In this document: positions 8,261 to 16,573 of the stretch, one piece after another
How positions within the stretch are numbered: position 1 is the first letter of the stretch
Layout: the number at the start of each line of letters is the position of its first letter
The notes under the pieces: model-generated
What the model was told of the DNA's origin: nothing
What the model saw: the letters and a program-made list of their open reading frames with translations, nothing else
The model's database searches: none
Assembly: GCA_949282745.1 (NCBI GenBank)
Contig: CASDQM010000031.1
Location: 1 to 64,000 of the forward strand
Origin: an uncultured Sutterella sp.
GTDB taxonomy: Bacteria > Pseudomonadota > Gammaproteobacteria > Burkholderiales > Burkholderiaceae_F
Length of the DNA stretch: 64,000 nucleotides
Direction: 5' to 3'
Program-made: the position numbers and the translations under genes

Positions 8261-8739
8261 TGAACGTCAAGTCTCTTTTTCTGACGGCTCTTCTCGCCGT
8301 CTCGGTGGCTTCTCCCCTCTGCGCGCGTGAAGCGGCCCCGACCGCCTTCGACCCGGTCGCGCACAAGCGCGTCGTGGAGGTGTCCGAACAGCTCCGCTGC
8401 CTCGTCTGTCAGAACCAGTCGATCGCCGAATCGAACGCCGAACTCGCCGTCGACCTTCGCAATCAGGTGATCGAGCAGGTCAAGGCCGGCAAGACCAATC
8501 AGGAAATCGTCGACTACATGGTCGAACGCTACGGGGACTTCGTTCTCTATCGTCCGCCCTTCAAGACGAGCACCGTGATTCTCTGGGTGGGCCCGGTCGT
8601 CCTCTTCCTGGGCGGTCTTCTCGCCTTCTGGATCAACCTGCGCCGCCGCAAGCAGACCGTTACCGAGAGCACCAAGCCGCTTTCCGAAGAGGAAAAGGCG
8701 ATGGCCGAAAAAATGCTCGGCAAAGATAAGAAGGAGTAA
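8257..8739 (+). CDS. ccmH: Apocytochrome thiol-reductase CcmH
   Basis: Part of the CcmFHI haem lyase; its reduced CxxC pair resolves disulfides on apocytochromes. The 160-residue product has a signal peptide, the family motif LRCLVCQNQSIAESNA (Cys48 and Cys51), and a C-terminal membrane helix (about residues 105-127) followed by a charged tail. It is the short CcmH form, without TPRs; the TPR part is supplied by the separate ccmI. Confidence 0.95.
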   Translation: MMNVKSLFLTALLAVSVASPLCAREAAPTAFDPVAHKRVVEVSEQLRCLVCQNQSIAESNAELAVDLRNQVIEQVKAGKTNQEIVDYMVERYGDFVLYRPPFKTSTVILWVGPVVLFLGGLLAFWINLRRRKQTVTESTKPLSEEEKAMAEKMLGKDKKE

Positions 8740-8745
8740 CCCGCC

Positions 8746-10071
8746 GTGCTCACCACGTTTATTGTCATTGCCGTCCTCATGTGCCTCGTCGCCTGCGCGG
8801 CCGTGGGTCTTCCCCTCTGGTTCGGCAAGAAGGACGAGGGCGAAGCCAACCGCCGCGAAATGACGCTCAACATTCTGCGTCAGCAGGCCGAAGACCTCGA
8901 AGAGGACCGCAAGGCGGGCCGCATCGACGAGGACGAATACGAAGAAACGCGTCTCGAACTCGAACGCCGCGTGCTCGAAGAAGCCCGCCACGAAGAGAAG
9001 ACCGAGGCGCAGAATCATTCGTCGCTCTCGCGCATTCTCGCGGTCGTGCTCGTCATCCTGATTCCCGCCTCCGCCGCCACGGGCTACATGGCGCTCGGGC
9101 GTTATACGGCGATGGACGAACACTTCCTCGAAATGATGGAGGCGCAGCGTAAGACCTCGGGCGGGCATTCCGCCGCCGAAATGTCGCGCATCATCGATCA
9201 GTTGAAGGACCGTCTCGAAAAGAACCCGATGGACCCCGAAGGCTGGTTCATGCTCGCGCGCACCACGGCCTCGGTGAACCGCTTTGACGAATCGGTCGAA
9301 GCCTTCCGCCGTTTGTCCGAAATCGTCCCGAACAACGCCGACATCATCGCCGACATGGCCGACATGATGGCCGCCGCCAACGGGAAGGTCATCACGCCCG
9401 ACGTCGAGAAGCTCCTCAACAAGGCCCTCTCGATCAATCCCGATCAGTGGAAGGCCCTCGCGCTTCTCGCGATCCACGCGTGGGACAAGGAACAGTACGC
9501 GCGCGCCGCGGAACTCTGGGAGCACCTCCTTCTCGTCGTGCCGCCGGATTTCCCGGACATCGAGCAGATCCGCGCCAATATCAACGAAGCCAAGCGTCTC
9601 GGCGGCGTGAACGACAACGTCGCGCGCATCTCGGGCGACGCCGAGGGCGGCAAGTCCGCCGCGTCGCAGGGGGCCGCCCCCGCCGACAAGACGCCGGTTC
9701 CGACCGTGAACGCCACGGCCGAATACTTCGTGGCCGGCACCGTGACGCTCAGCCCCGAGCTCAAGGACAAGGTGAAGCCCGACGACGCCGTCTTCATCTA
9801 CGCCCGTCCCGTGACGGGTTCGAAGATGCCGCTCGCCTTCGTGCGCGTGACGGTGAAGGATCTTCCCTACAACTTCGAACTCAATGAAAACATGACGATG
9901 GCGATGGGAGCCGAAACGATGGAAAACCACAAGGAAGTCGTGGTCGGCGCCCGCATCTCCAAGACCGGAAACTTCATGCCGCAGGCGGGTGACCTCGAAG
10001 GCGAAATGAAGCAGCCCGTGGCCGTCGGAGACCGCGGCATCGCCCTCATGATCAACGGCGTTCGCAAGTAA
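8746..10071 (+). CDS. ccmI: Cytochrome c biogenesis TPR protein CcmI
   Basis: Apocytochrome chaperone of the haem lyase complex. The 441-residue protein has two membrane segments (about residues 4-23 and 98-118) flanking a cytoplasmic charged loop, then periplasmic TPR-like repeats (about residues 150-290), and a C-terminal domain. It starts at GTG 8746, 6 nt after ccmH, with AAGGAG at 8731-8736 inside the ccmH end. It is the last gene of the operon and is followed by a terminator. Confidence 0.92.
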   Translation: MLTTFIVIAVLMCLVACAAVGLPLWFGKKDEGEANRREMTLNILRQQAEDLEEDRKAGRIDEDEYEETRLELERRVLEEARHEEKTEAQNHSSLSRILAVVLVILIPASAATGYMALGRYTAMDEHFLEMMEAQRKTSGGHSAAEMSRIIDQLKDRLEKNPMDPEGWFMLARTTASVNRFDESVEAFRRLSEIVPNNADIIADMADMMAAANGKVITPDVEKLLNKALSINPDQWKALALLAIHAWDKEQYARAAELWEHLLLVVPPDFPDIEQIRANINEAKRLGGVNDNVARISGDAEGGKSAASQGAAPADKTPVPTVNATAEYFVAGTVTLSPELKDKVKPDDAVFIYARPVTGSKMPLAFVRVTVKDLPYNFELNENMTMAMGAETMENHKEVVVGARISKTGNFMPQAGDLEGEMKQPVAVGDRGIALMINGVRK

Positions 10072-10093
10072 GGCGCAACGCTCGCCGCTCTCC

Positions 10094-10126
10094 AAGCCGC
10101 TCCGGATTCGTTCGGGGCGGCTTTTT
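10094..10126 (+). terminator. Rho-independent terminator of the ccm operon
   Basis: AAGCCGCTCCG is followed by CGGGGCGGCT and TTTTT at 10122-10126, a GC-rich stem with a T run 23 nt after the ccmI stop. Confidence 0.85.
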
Positions 10127-10148
10127 CACATCGGCGGGGTCAAACGCA

Positions 10149-10181
10149 AAACGGACCCCGCCGCAGGGCGCAGGTCCGTTT
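10149..10181 (-). terminator. Terminator-like inverted repeat, minus strand
   Basis: AAACGGACC (10149-10157) and GGTCCGTTT (10173-10181) are perfect inverted arms. Read on the minus strand the stem is followed by a broken T run. It probably ends the lipoprotein gene whose stop is at 10209. Confidence 0.6.
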
Positions 10182-10208
10182 CAGAGAGAATCGGAATCTC
10201 GACGGAGT

Positions 10209-11111
10209 TCAACGGAAGGTCGTGAGCTTCCGATCGAGCACGGCGGCGAGCCCTTCCATCAGGCCGTCGACGTCGAAGCGGTCAAACTGCTTGTCTTCCG
10301 CGCGGAAGAGACTGTTCTGGGTCGGAGCCGAGACGTCCACCTCGCAGAGCTTGACGCCGTCCTTCGAGTAGGCCGTCGCACGAATCATGAGTTCGGTGCG
10401 CGTGGGAAGATTGAGCGTGCGCTTCTTGTCCTTTAGGAGTTCGTAGGGATAGATCCGGCGGACTTCCACGTTGATCTTTTCTCCGTTGCGGGAGGTGCCG
10501 TTGCGAAGGTACTCGAGGCTGTAGCGCACGGCCTTGCTGAAGGCGGATCCGGCTTCCTCTTCGGGGAGGCTGTAGGAGAGAGTGACGCTGCCGTAGGGAC
10601 GAGCCGGCTTGTTGAGCCACGCAAAGCCCACCGTGACGTAAGGGAGGGGCGAGCGCTGCGAGCCGAACTTGTTGAATTCGACGGAGTCGTAATTCCTGCA
10701 GGCGGGAATCAAAATGGGTTCTTCCTGCACCTTGTTCGCGAGACGAAGCGTGATGAGTTTCGAGAGACGCTTCGCGTGGTTGTTCACGGCGCGGCGGACG
10801 CTTCCGTCGTCGTTCACGAGGGTCGAATACTTCAGGTTCGGCGTGACGAGAAAGCCCGTTTCGTCGTACTGAATGTTGGCGTACACCTTGTCCTGGCGGT
10901 GAATGACGTCCGCGCGCAGCGTGCCGTTCGCCTCTTCGCAGATCAGCCAGTCGTTGCGGTGGGCCGCCTGGATGGCGGCGTTGCGGATTTGGGCGATCGT
11001 CTTGTTGTTGGCTTCGCCGCTGAACTCCATGGGTTCGCGCTTGCTCGCGCAGCCGCTCACGAGAAGGGAGCCGGCCAGGACGGCGGCGAGGAAAAGTTTC
11101 GTCTTATTCAC
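10209..11111 (-). CDS. Lipoprotein of unknown function, 300 residues
   Basis: Predicted lipoprotein: a basic N-terminus (MNKTK), a hydrophobic stretch and the lipobox LVSGC at about residues 17-21. The mature part has two visible halves: an early region with RNDWLICEEANGTLRADV and a later region around LPTRTELMIRATAYSKDG. No family is recognised by eye. It is a single-gene unit with its own promoter-like -10 at 11178-11183 and a terminator at 10149-10181. The function is unknown; an envelope role is inferred from lipidation only. Confidence 0.75.
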   Translation of the reverse strand: MNKTKLFLAAVLAGSLLVSGCASKREPMEFSGEANNKTIAQIRNAAIQAAHRNDWLICEEANGTLRADVIHRQDKVYANIQYDETGFLVTPNLKYSTLVNDDGSVRRAVNNHAKRLSKLITLRLANKVQEEPILIPACRNYDSVEFNKFGSQRSPLPYVTVGFAWLNKPARPYGSVTLSYSLPEEEAGSAFSKAVRYSLEYLRNGTSRNGEKINVEVRRIYPYELLKDKKRTLNLPTRTELMIRATAYSKDGVKLCEVDVSAPTQNSLFRAEDKQFDRFDVDGLMEGLAAVLDRKLTTFR

Positions 11112-11177
11112 TGTCTTCTCTCAAAAAGTATGTTGCACAGTCTCAAGAAACGAGAGGCGTTTTACCGAGGTTCGGCT

Positions 11178-11183
11178 AGTATA
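11178..11183 (-). promoter_or_regulatory. Candidate sigma-70 -10 box for the lipoprotein gene
   Basis: TATACT on the minus strand, about 67 nt upstream of the ATG at 11111, in an AT-rich patch. A weak -35-like TTCCCT lies 18 nt further upstream. Confidence 0.45.
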
Positions 11184-11253
11184 GAAAAAATATAGGGAGA
11201 GAGGGAAGATCGGGAATCACCCGCAAACTTCTCGTGTCCGAGACGCATGTAGC

Positions 11254-11291
11254 AAAAAGCGCCGCTTCCCTCAGCAGGGCAAACGGCGCTT
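11254..11291 (-). terminator. Rho-independent terminator of the FKBP gene
   Basis: AAGCGCCG (11257-11264) and CGGCGCTT (11284-11291) form the stem. On the minus strand it is followed by TTTTT (11254-11258). It lies 26 nt past the FKBP stop. Confidence 0.85.
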
Positions 11292-11316
11292 GGTGTCGTT
11301 TCAGACGAGGTGAGGC

Positions 11317-11982
11317 TTAGCGGACGCCCACGAGCTCCACGTCAAAGATGAGCGTGGCGTAGGGCGGGATGACGCCGGGGTAGCCGTCGGGGCCGTAGGC
11401 GAGGTTGTAGGGGATGCGAAGGACGCGCTTGCCGCCCACGCGCATGCCGCGGATGCCGTATTCCCAGCCCGGGATCACCATGCCGGCGCCGAGCGTGAAT
11501 TCGATCGGTTCGCCGCGTTCCACGCTCGAATCAAAGACCGTGCCGTTGACGAGCTTGCCCGTGTAGTGCACGCTCACTTCCTTCCCGAAGACGGCTTCTT
11601 CGCCCGTCCCTTCGAGGATCTCTTCGACCACGAGTTCGCCCGGAGCGGGAACTTCTTCGGCGGCGAGAAGCTCCACGTCGAAGATGAGCGTGGCGTTCGG
11701 GGGAATCACGCCGCCCGCGCCGCGTTCGCCGTAGCCCAGGTGCGGCGGAATCGTGAGGGTGCGCTTGCCGCCCGTCTTCATGCCGGCGAAGCCCTGTTCC
11801 CACCCCTGAATCACGCGGCCTTCGCCGAGCGTGAAGGTGAAGGGCTGACCGCGCGTGACGCTCGAATCAAAGACGGTGCCGTCTTCGAGCTTGCCCGTGT
11901 AATGAACGGTGATGCGCATGCCGGGCTTGGCTTCGACGCCGTCGCCCACCAAAGTGTCGAGAATCTGCAGAGTATCAGTCAT
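11317..11982 (-). CDS. FKBP-type peptidyl-prolyl isomerase with two FKBP domains
   Basis: Catalyses cis-trans isomerisation of prolyl bonds. The 221-residue protein is two tandem FKBP domains (about residues 1-110 and 111-221). Each has VHYTGKL, GTVFDSS, a GW after VIQ or VIP, GGKR and a final VIPP-ATLIFDVEL. The usual active-site aromatic and Asp residues appear conserved in both copies. No signal peptide is seen, so it is probably cytoplasmic. I chose ATG 11982 because the upstream extension (TTG at 12048) adds sequence unlike FKBP. The duplication of the domain within one chain is less common than a single domain. Confidence 0.88.
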   Translation of the reverse strand: MTDTLQILDTLVGDGVEAKPGMRITVHYTGKLEDGTVFDSSVTRGQPFTFTLGEGRVIQGWEQGFAGMKTGGKRTLTIPPHLGYGERGAGGVIPPNATLIFDVELLAAEEVPAPGELVVEEILEGTGEEAVFGKEVSVHYTGKLVNGTVFDSSVERGEPIEFTLGAGMVIPGWEYGIRGMRVGGKRVLRIPYNLAYGPDGYPGVIPPYATLIFDVELVGVR

Positions 11983-12191
11983 CTTGGTTTCGGATAGGGG
12001 AGGACGGCACTTCGTGAAGAGGCGCGTTTCCTCCGTGACAGAGAACAACCTGAAAATGGTAGCAGAGAACGTCCATGCGCCACGGGGAATTTTCCCGTGT
12101 CAGAAAAAATCCCCGCGGGCCCGAAGGCGGCGCGGGGAAAATTCCGAGGAGGCGCCCGGAGCGACCCCCTCAGGGAGACAACAAAACCGAA

Positions 12192-12518
12192 TTACTTCTT
12201 GCGGATCGTGAAGTTGTGGCAGCTGTTGCACATGAGTTCGGGTTCCGCCTTGTCGGCCTTGTGGCAGTCCTGGCAGTTCACCGAACCGAGGTGCGAGCGG
12301 TGCGGGTTGGGCTCGAGCCCGGCCGTCTTCTTGGCGAGGTCTTCGTACGAGCCGTGGCACTTCATGCACTGGTCCTTCTTGACCCAGCCCGAAGCTTCGG
12401 GGAAGGAAGCGCCGTGAATTTCGGCGAGGGTCTTGCCGGCGGCGGCGTGCGCCGAGGCCGTGAAGGCAAGGCCGAGAGCGACCGCGAAAGCGGCGATAAC
12501 GGTGTTTTTCATGATCAA
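12192..12518 (-). CDS. Periplasmic triheme cytochrome c, electron donor subunit
   Basis: A 108-residue exported protein with a Sec signal peptide (cleavage probably after ASAHA) and three CxxCH haem sites: CMKCH, CQDCH and CNSCH. Extra histidines (IHGAS, NPHRSH) could be the distal ligands. The family resembles the small multihaem domain found at the N-terminus of soluble flavocytochrome c reductases, which usually carries four haems; I count three. It lies 14 nt downstream of the Tat-exported flavoprotein gene, so the two are probably separate subunits of one periplasmic reductase. Haem attachment would need the ccm system in the same window. Confidence 0.88.
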   Translation of the reverse strand: MIMKNTVIAAFAVALGLAFTASAHAAAGKTLAEIHGASFPEASGWVKKDQCMKCHGSYEDLAKKTAGLEPNPHRSHLGSVNCQDCHKADKAEPELMCNSCHNFTIRKK

Positions 12519-12532
12519 AGTCTCCTAATGCG

Positions 12533-14017
12533 TCAGTTCTTCTTCGCGCGCTTGGCGAGTTCAGCGCCCGCGATGCGGCCGTAAACGAGCGCGGCACCGA
12601 GCTGCGCGCCGCCGGCGTAGTTGTGGAAGAAGATCCCGCCCGCGGAGTTGCCCGCCGCGTAGAGGCCGGGGATGCTTTCGCCGTCGAGATTCTGGATCTC
12701 GGCCTTGGCGTTGATGAGCGGACCGCCGAAGGTGGCCGTCATGCCGCCCTGGAAGGGAACCGCATAGAAGGGGGCCTTCTTGATCGGGTGCGGCTTCTTG
12801 TAGGTGCAGGGCGGATTCATCTGATCGAGCGTGCCCTTTTCGACGGCTTCGTTGTAAGCCTTGACGATGGCCGTGACGCGTTCGACCGGAAGCTTCACCT
12901 GCTTGCAGAGTTCTTCGATCGTGTCGGCCTTGCCGTACGGGTTGTTCAAGCGGTCAAACTTCGGAATCACCTTGTCGAGCACCGAGCAGTCGCTGTCGAC
13001 GATCACCCAGGCGTAGTTGTCGAGCGTCTTCTGGGCGGTCGTGCGGGCCTTGATGACGTAGGTGTTGTTTTCGTCCATGTAGCGCTGGCCCGAGGTGTTG
13101 ACCTGGACGCCGTAGCCCGAATTGAGGACGTCGGCGGGGTTCACGTGGGTCTTGCCGAGGATCGGGCCGCTGTGGAACTGGTCCATGTTCACGAACTTCG
13201 TGTAGAGCGGCATCGTGAGCGAGATGTTTTCGCCCGTCGTCGACTTCGAGCCGCGAAGCACCATGCGCGTGGCCCAGCCGCCGATGTAGCGGTCGACCAT
13301 TTCGGGGTTGGCCGAGAAGCCGCCCGTGCAGATGCAGACGCCGCCCTTGGCGAGGAAGGACTTCTGGCCGTCCGGCGTGAGAACCTTCACGCCCGTCACG
13401 GCGAAGTGTTCGTCGTGGAGGAGTTCGATCGCCTTGTGCTGGAAGAGGATGTCGATGCCGCGCTTCTTGCAGGCTTCAAGGAGCTTTTCCACGAGGCGGC
13501 CGCCGCCCGTGATGCCTTCGCCGAGGACGCGGCAGGTGCGGCCCAGACGCGGATAGGGCATGGGACGGATCTTGCCGAACTTCACGCCGATGTCGGCTTC
13601 GAGCCAGTCGATGCCGGCGGAGATGTTGTCCGTGTAGACGCGGTTGAGGACCGGATCGCCCATCTGCTTGGAGACGTCCATCATCATCGCGTAGAAGGCT
13701 TCGGCCGTGTCGGTGATGCCCTGTTCCTTCTGGTGGCGCGTGCCCCAGCCGCAGACGGAGCCGAGCGCGAAGATGGCGTTGCCGTCGGGACGGTCCTTCT
13801 TTTCCATCACGGCGACGCGGATGCCGAGATCGTGGGCCGTGATCGCGGTGATGAGGCCGGCGGGACCGGCGCCGAGAACGACGGCGTCATAAGCGGTGGA
13901 AGCCTTGGGGGCTTCGGCGGCAGCGGCGTTGCGGGTGAGGCCGGCGCCGGCGATGCCCGCGGCCGTGCCGAAGAGCCCGGTCTTCAGGAGACCGCGGCGG
14001 GTGAGTTCCTTGGACAT
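12533..14017 (-). CDS. Tat-exported FAD-dependent reductase subunit (flavocytochrome c type)
   Basis: Flavoprotein subunit of a periplasmic respiratory reductase, 494 residues. The N-terminus has a Tat signal, TRRGLLKTGLFG, ending in a run of Ala. The FAD-binding motif VLGAGPAGLITAITAHDLG follows near residue 47, and the C-terminal flavin segment GLYAAGNSAGGIFFHNY is near 455. The fold is that of the fumarate reductase/succinate dehydrogenase flavoprotein superfamily. The catalytic-loop Arg appears kept (GQRYMDENN), but I do not see the HHTMGG and ANRLGG-type motifs of fumarate reductases; the matching places read TATFGGP and HNYAGG. The substrate is therefore likely something other than fumarate. 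The cytochrome gene follows after 14 nt; a two-component system is encoded just upstream. Confidence 0.85.
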   Translation of the reverse strand: MSKELTRRGLLKTGLFGTAAGIAGAGLTRNAAAAEAPKASTAYDAVVLGAGPAGLITAITAHDLGIRVAVMEKKDRPDGNAIFALGSVCGWGTRHQKEQGITDTAEAFYAMMMDVSKQMGDPVLNRVYTDNISAGIDWLEADIGVKFGKIRPMPYPRLGRTCRVLGEGITGGGRLVEKLLEACKKRGIDILFQHKAIELLHDEHFAVTGVKVLTPDGQKSFLAKGGVCICTGGFSANPEMVDRYIGGWATRMVLRGSKSTTGENISLTMPLYTKFVNMDQFHSGPILGKTHVNPADVLNSGYGVQVNTSGQRYMDENNTYVIKARTTAQKTLDNYAWVIVDSDCSVLDKVIPKFDRLNNPYGKADTIEELCKQVKLPVERVTAIVKAYNEAVEKGTLDQMNPPCTYKKPHPIKKAPFYAVPFQGGMTATFGGPLINAKAEIQNLDGESIPGLYAAGNSAGGIFFHNYAGGAQLGAALVYGRIAGAELAKRAKKN

Positions 14018-14039
14018 GAAGTTTTCCTCGTTGAGTCAG

Positions 14040-14097
14040 TCGGACCGTTTGATGGGGTCGGTCCGAGGAGAAACGTTTCGGGCGGCCGGGGCCGCCC
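14040..14097 (-). promoter_or_regulatory. Two hairpins in the leader of the flavocytochrome operon
   Basis: TCGGACCG (14040-14047) pairs with CGGTCCGA (14059-14066), 23 nt before the flavoprotein ATG. GGGCGGCC (14080-14087) pairs with GGCCGCCC (14090-14097). On the minus strand the second, closer to the sensor kinase gene, could be its terminator; the first would be in the 5' leader of the reductase mRNA. Confidence 0.45.
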
Positions 14098-14120
14098 GGT
14101 ACGTTCTGAGTATCGAGGAG

Positions 14121-14140
14121 AAGCCTACGTACGTAGGTTT
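14121..14140 (-). promoter_or_regulatory. 20-bp near-perfect palindrome, candidate operator
   Basis: CCTACGTACGTAGG at 14124-14137 is a perfect 14-bp palindrome, extending with one mismatched pair to a 20-bp dyad with AA/TT ends. It lies between the sensor kinase stop and the flavoprotein start. It is a candidate binding site for the adjacent response regulator or a TetR-type repressor. Confidence 0.5.
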
Positions 14141-14148
14141 GCGAAAAA

Positions 14149-15927
14149 TCAAGCCTCAGGGTGCTCTTCGGGTTTTACCTCATGCGGAAGCGGCAGCGTC
14201 ACCGTGGCGGTGAGGCCGGGATCGGGGGCGTTCACGGAAAATTCGAGCTTGCCCGCGTGCTGCTCGAGAATCCCGCGGGCGATGCCGAGCCCAAGTCCGA
14301 GACCCTCGGGCTTTTCGCTCGAAACGGGCATCGTGAGGCGTTTGCGGGCCTCTTCATCGAGGACGGGACCGTTGTCGCGCACGTCGATCGCCACCTGGCG
14401 GTCGTCGCGCCGCACGATGATCGAGATCTGCGGGTTCGGTCCCTTCATCGCCGCTTCTCGCGCGTTTTTGAGAAGGTTCACGAAGACGAGCTCGATTTCC
14501 AGCGCGGAGACGGACACGACGGCGTCCACGTCTCCGGAGATCGTGAGGGGGACGGGCGCCTTGGCGCCGCTCTGAAAATGCGAGACGGCGTTTTGCAGGA
14601 TTTCCGAGAGCGGCGTTTCCTTTCTCTCCGCGCGGCGGTTTCTCGCATAGGCGCGCACGCGCTCGACGATTTCCTTGGCGCGCGTCGCCTCGTCGGCGAT
14701 CGCGTCGGCCGCCTCGGTCACTTCGGGCGAGGGATTCGTGCGGGCGAGAAGCTTGACGAGCCCCCTCGCATAGAGGCGGATCGCGGCGAGCGGCTGATGG
14801 AGTTCGTGCGCGAGCATGCTCGAGAGCTGGCTCACCATGGTGTTGCGTTCGAGAAAAAGCAGGCGGCGCTCCTGTTCGGCTTCCTTTTGGGCGAGACGAC
14901 GCACTTCGAGCGTGCGCTTTTCAAGGAGCCGCTTCGTGTTTTCGAACTGCCAGAGAAAAAGGAGGGCCGCCCCCAGGAACATCAGGATGAAGGGGAAGTA
15001 TTCGGCGAGAAAGCGCTTCCAGACGGGCTCCCTCAGGTAGCGGTACGGTCCGGTCTTAAGCGCCCGGAAAAGCTTGTCGATCGAGAGATAGTCGGTCGCG
15101 ACCGCCCAGCTGCGGCCCCGTTCGGTCGGGGACATGCGCAAAAAGGCGAGCGTCGTCGCCGTCACGGCTTCGGGCGTTACGTGGGGTAGCGCCGCGAGCG
15201 TGTGCGCGGGATAGAGGTCGGTCGAGTGCACGCAGGCGCTCCTGCTTTCCTTGGGCGCGAGAATCCGAAGGTCGTCCGCCGCGCTCGGGTCCTTCTGCAG
15301 GATTTCTTCCCAGGCGCAAAGACGCAGGATCCCGACGTCCGCAAAGCCGTAGTAGACGCGCCTTGCGATTTCGTGCGAGGCGTTTTGCGCCCCGATGAAG
15401 GTGCGCGACGAGAAGAAATGGTCCGGATCGTTTCCCGCGAGCGCAATTTCGCCCATGGCGATCATATAGCCCGAAAAGCCCGAGGGACGGTTGGCGACGA
15501 GGTGTTTTCCCGCCAAGTCGGAGAGCGTCTGCAGATCCTCTCGGTCGCGGCGCACGAGAAAGGCGGAGCCTTCGTTTTGGTTGGCGTTGACGGCTCCCGG
15601 TCCCAGAGTCGTGACGAGGGGCTTCGCGCCCGCGTCGGCGAGGCGAACGACGAGCCCGGCGCTTCCCAACACGAGGTCCACGCGCCCTTCGCGCGCGGCG
15701 CGCTCGAGTTCGGGCACCGGCATCGAGCGAAATTCCAGATCGTATTCGTCGGCAAGCGGTGCCGCCGCCCGATGAAGCGCTTCCGTGATGTCGCGGCCGT
15801 CTTCGGAAAGCGCGAACTCCGTCACGCCCACGATGAGGTTGGGCCGCTCGGGCGAAGGAACGGCCGGGGCGTTCGTCGCCATGAGGAAGACCGAGAGCCC
15901 GAGGGCGAGGAGCGTGTGCGCGTTCAT
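14149..15927 (-). CDS. Sensor histidine kinase with periplasmic PhnD-like domain (TtrS-type)
   Basis: A 592-residue membrane sensor kinase. It has a signal peptide (about 1-22), a periplasmic phosphate/phosphonate-binding-protein-like domain (about 28-290), a membrane helix (about 310-328), a coiled-coil linker, a HisKA domain with phospho-acceptor His374 in LAHELHQPL, and an HATPase domain with the N-box NLLKNAREA and G-boxes DNGPVLDEE and GLGLGLGIA. This layout is that of TtrS-like sensors of periplasmic electron acceptors. It overlaps the response regulator gene by 4 nt and lies just upstream of the exported flavocytochrome genes. It may sense that enzyme's substrate, by analogy with tetrathionate sensors. 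Confidence 0.88.
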   Translation of the reverse strand: MNAHTLLALGLSVFLMATNAPAVPSPERPNLIVGVTEFALSEDGRDITEALHRAAAPLADEYDLEFRSMPVPELERAAREGRVDLVLGSAGLVVRLADAGAKPLVTTLGPGAVNANQNEGSAFLVRRDREDLQTLSDLAGKHLVANRPSGFSGYMIAMGEIALAGNDPDHFFSSRTFIGAQNASHEIARRVYYGFADVGILRLCAWEEILQKDPSAADDLRILAPKESRSACVHSTDLYPAHTLAALPHVTPEAVTATTLAFLRMSPTERGRSWAVATDYLSIDKLFRALKTGPYRYLREPVWKRFLAEYFPFILMFLGAALLFLWQFENTKRLLEKRTLEVRRLAQKEAEQERRLLFLERNTMVSQLSSMLAHELHQPLAAIRLYARGLVKLLARTNPSPEVTEAADAIADEATRAKEIVERVRAYARNRRAERKETPLSEILQNAVSHFQSGAKAPVPLTISGDVDAVVSVSALEIELVFVNLLKNAREAAMKGPNPQISIIVRRDDRQVAIDVRDNGPVLDEEARKRLTMPVSSEKPEGLGLGLGIARGILEQHAGKLEFSVNAPDPGLTATVTLPLPHEVKPEEHPEA

Positions 15928-16559
15928 TGCCCCTCCGAGACGAGACGCAGGATTTCCGCCACTTCGCGGGGCGTGCGCACGCCGAGCTTACGCAGGAGAT
16001 TCGCGCGGTGGACGTCCACCGTTCGGGGAGAGACCCCGAAGCGCTCGGCGATGACGCGCGTGACGAGCCCTTCCGCGACGAGTTTTGCCACGCGCATTTC
16101 GCGCTCGGTGAGCGTCTCCCAACGCGCGCGGGCCTCTTCTTCTCCGGGGCCCCCGCGAAGTCTTTCGTGGTGCATGCGGCAGGCCTTTTCCACGGCGCGC
16201 AAAAGACGCTCTTCGTCGACGGGCTTCTGAAGAAAATCGACCGCGCCCTCAAGGACGGCGTAGACCGCCGTGTCGATGTCGCCGTGGGCCGAGAGAAAGA
16301 TTACGGGAAGGACGTTTTCCTCGACTTTCAACTGATGCTGCAGGTCGGTGCCCGTGGCGCCCGGCATCTTGAGGTCGAGCACGAGACAGCCCGGCACCTT
16401 CGGGTCGTCGCCCTCGAGAAAGGAGAAGGGGCCGTCATAGGAAACGCTCTTCCAGCCCTCCACCTTCAGAAAGAAGGTGAGGGCGCGGCGCAGGGCCGGA
16501 TCGTCGTCGACGATCCGAACGAGCGACGTCTCCTGCAGTCTTTCCTTCGTGAGCGTCAT
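15924..16559 (-). CDS. LuxR/FixJ-type response regulator (TtrR-like)
   Basis: A 211-residue response regulator. The receiver domain has the acidic pocket VDDD, the phospho-acceptor Asp62 in CLVLDLKMPG and the conserved Lys in FLQKPVD. The C-terminal LuxR-type HTH (about residues 145-205) contains LTEREMRVAKLVAEG and RTVDVHRANLLRKL. Its stop overlaps the kinase ATG (ATGA), so the pair is translationally coupled. It probably activates the flavocytochrome operon at 14017-12192; the palindrome at 14121-14140 is a candidate site. Confidence 0.9.
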   Translation of the reverse strand: MTLTKERLQETSLVRIVDDDPALRRALTFFLKVEGWKSVSYDGPFSFLEGDDPKVPGCLVLDLKMPGATGTDLQHQLKVEENVLPVIFLSAHGDIDTAVYAVLEGAVDFLQKPVDEERLLRAVEKACRMHHERLRGGPGEEEARARWETLTEREMRVAKLVAEGLVTRVIAERFGVSPRTVDVHRANLLRKLGVRTPREVAEILRLVSEGQ

Positions 16560-16573
16560 GCTTCGTTTCCTCC

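Noticed and set aside
12192..12518. Tetraheme cytochrome as in soluble fumarate reductases
   Set aside because: Only three CxxCH motifs are visible, so I call it triheme.
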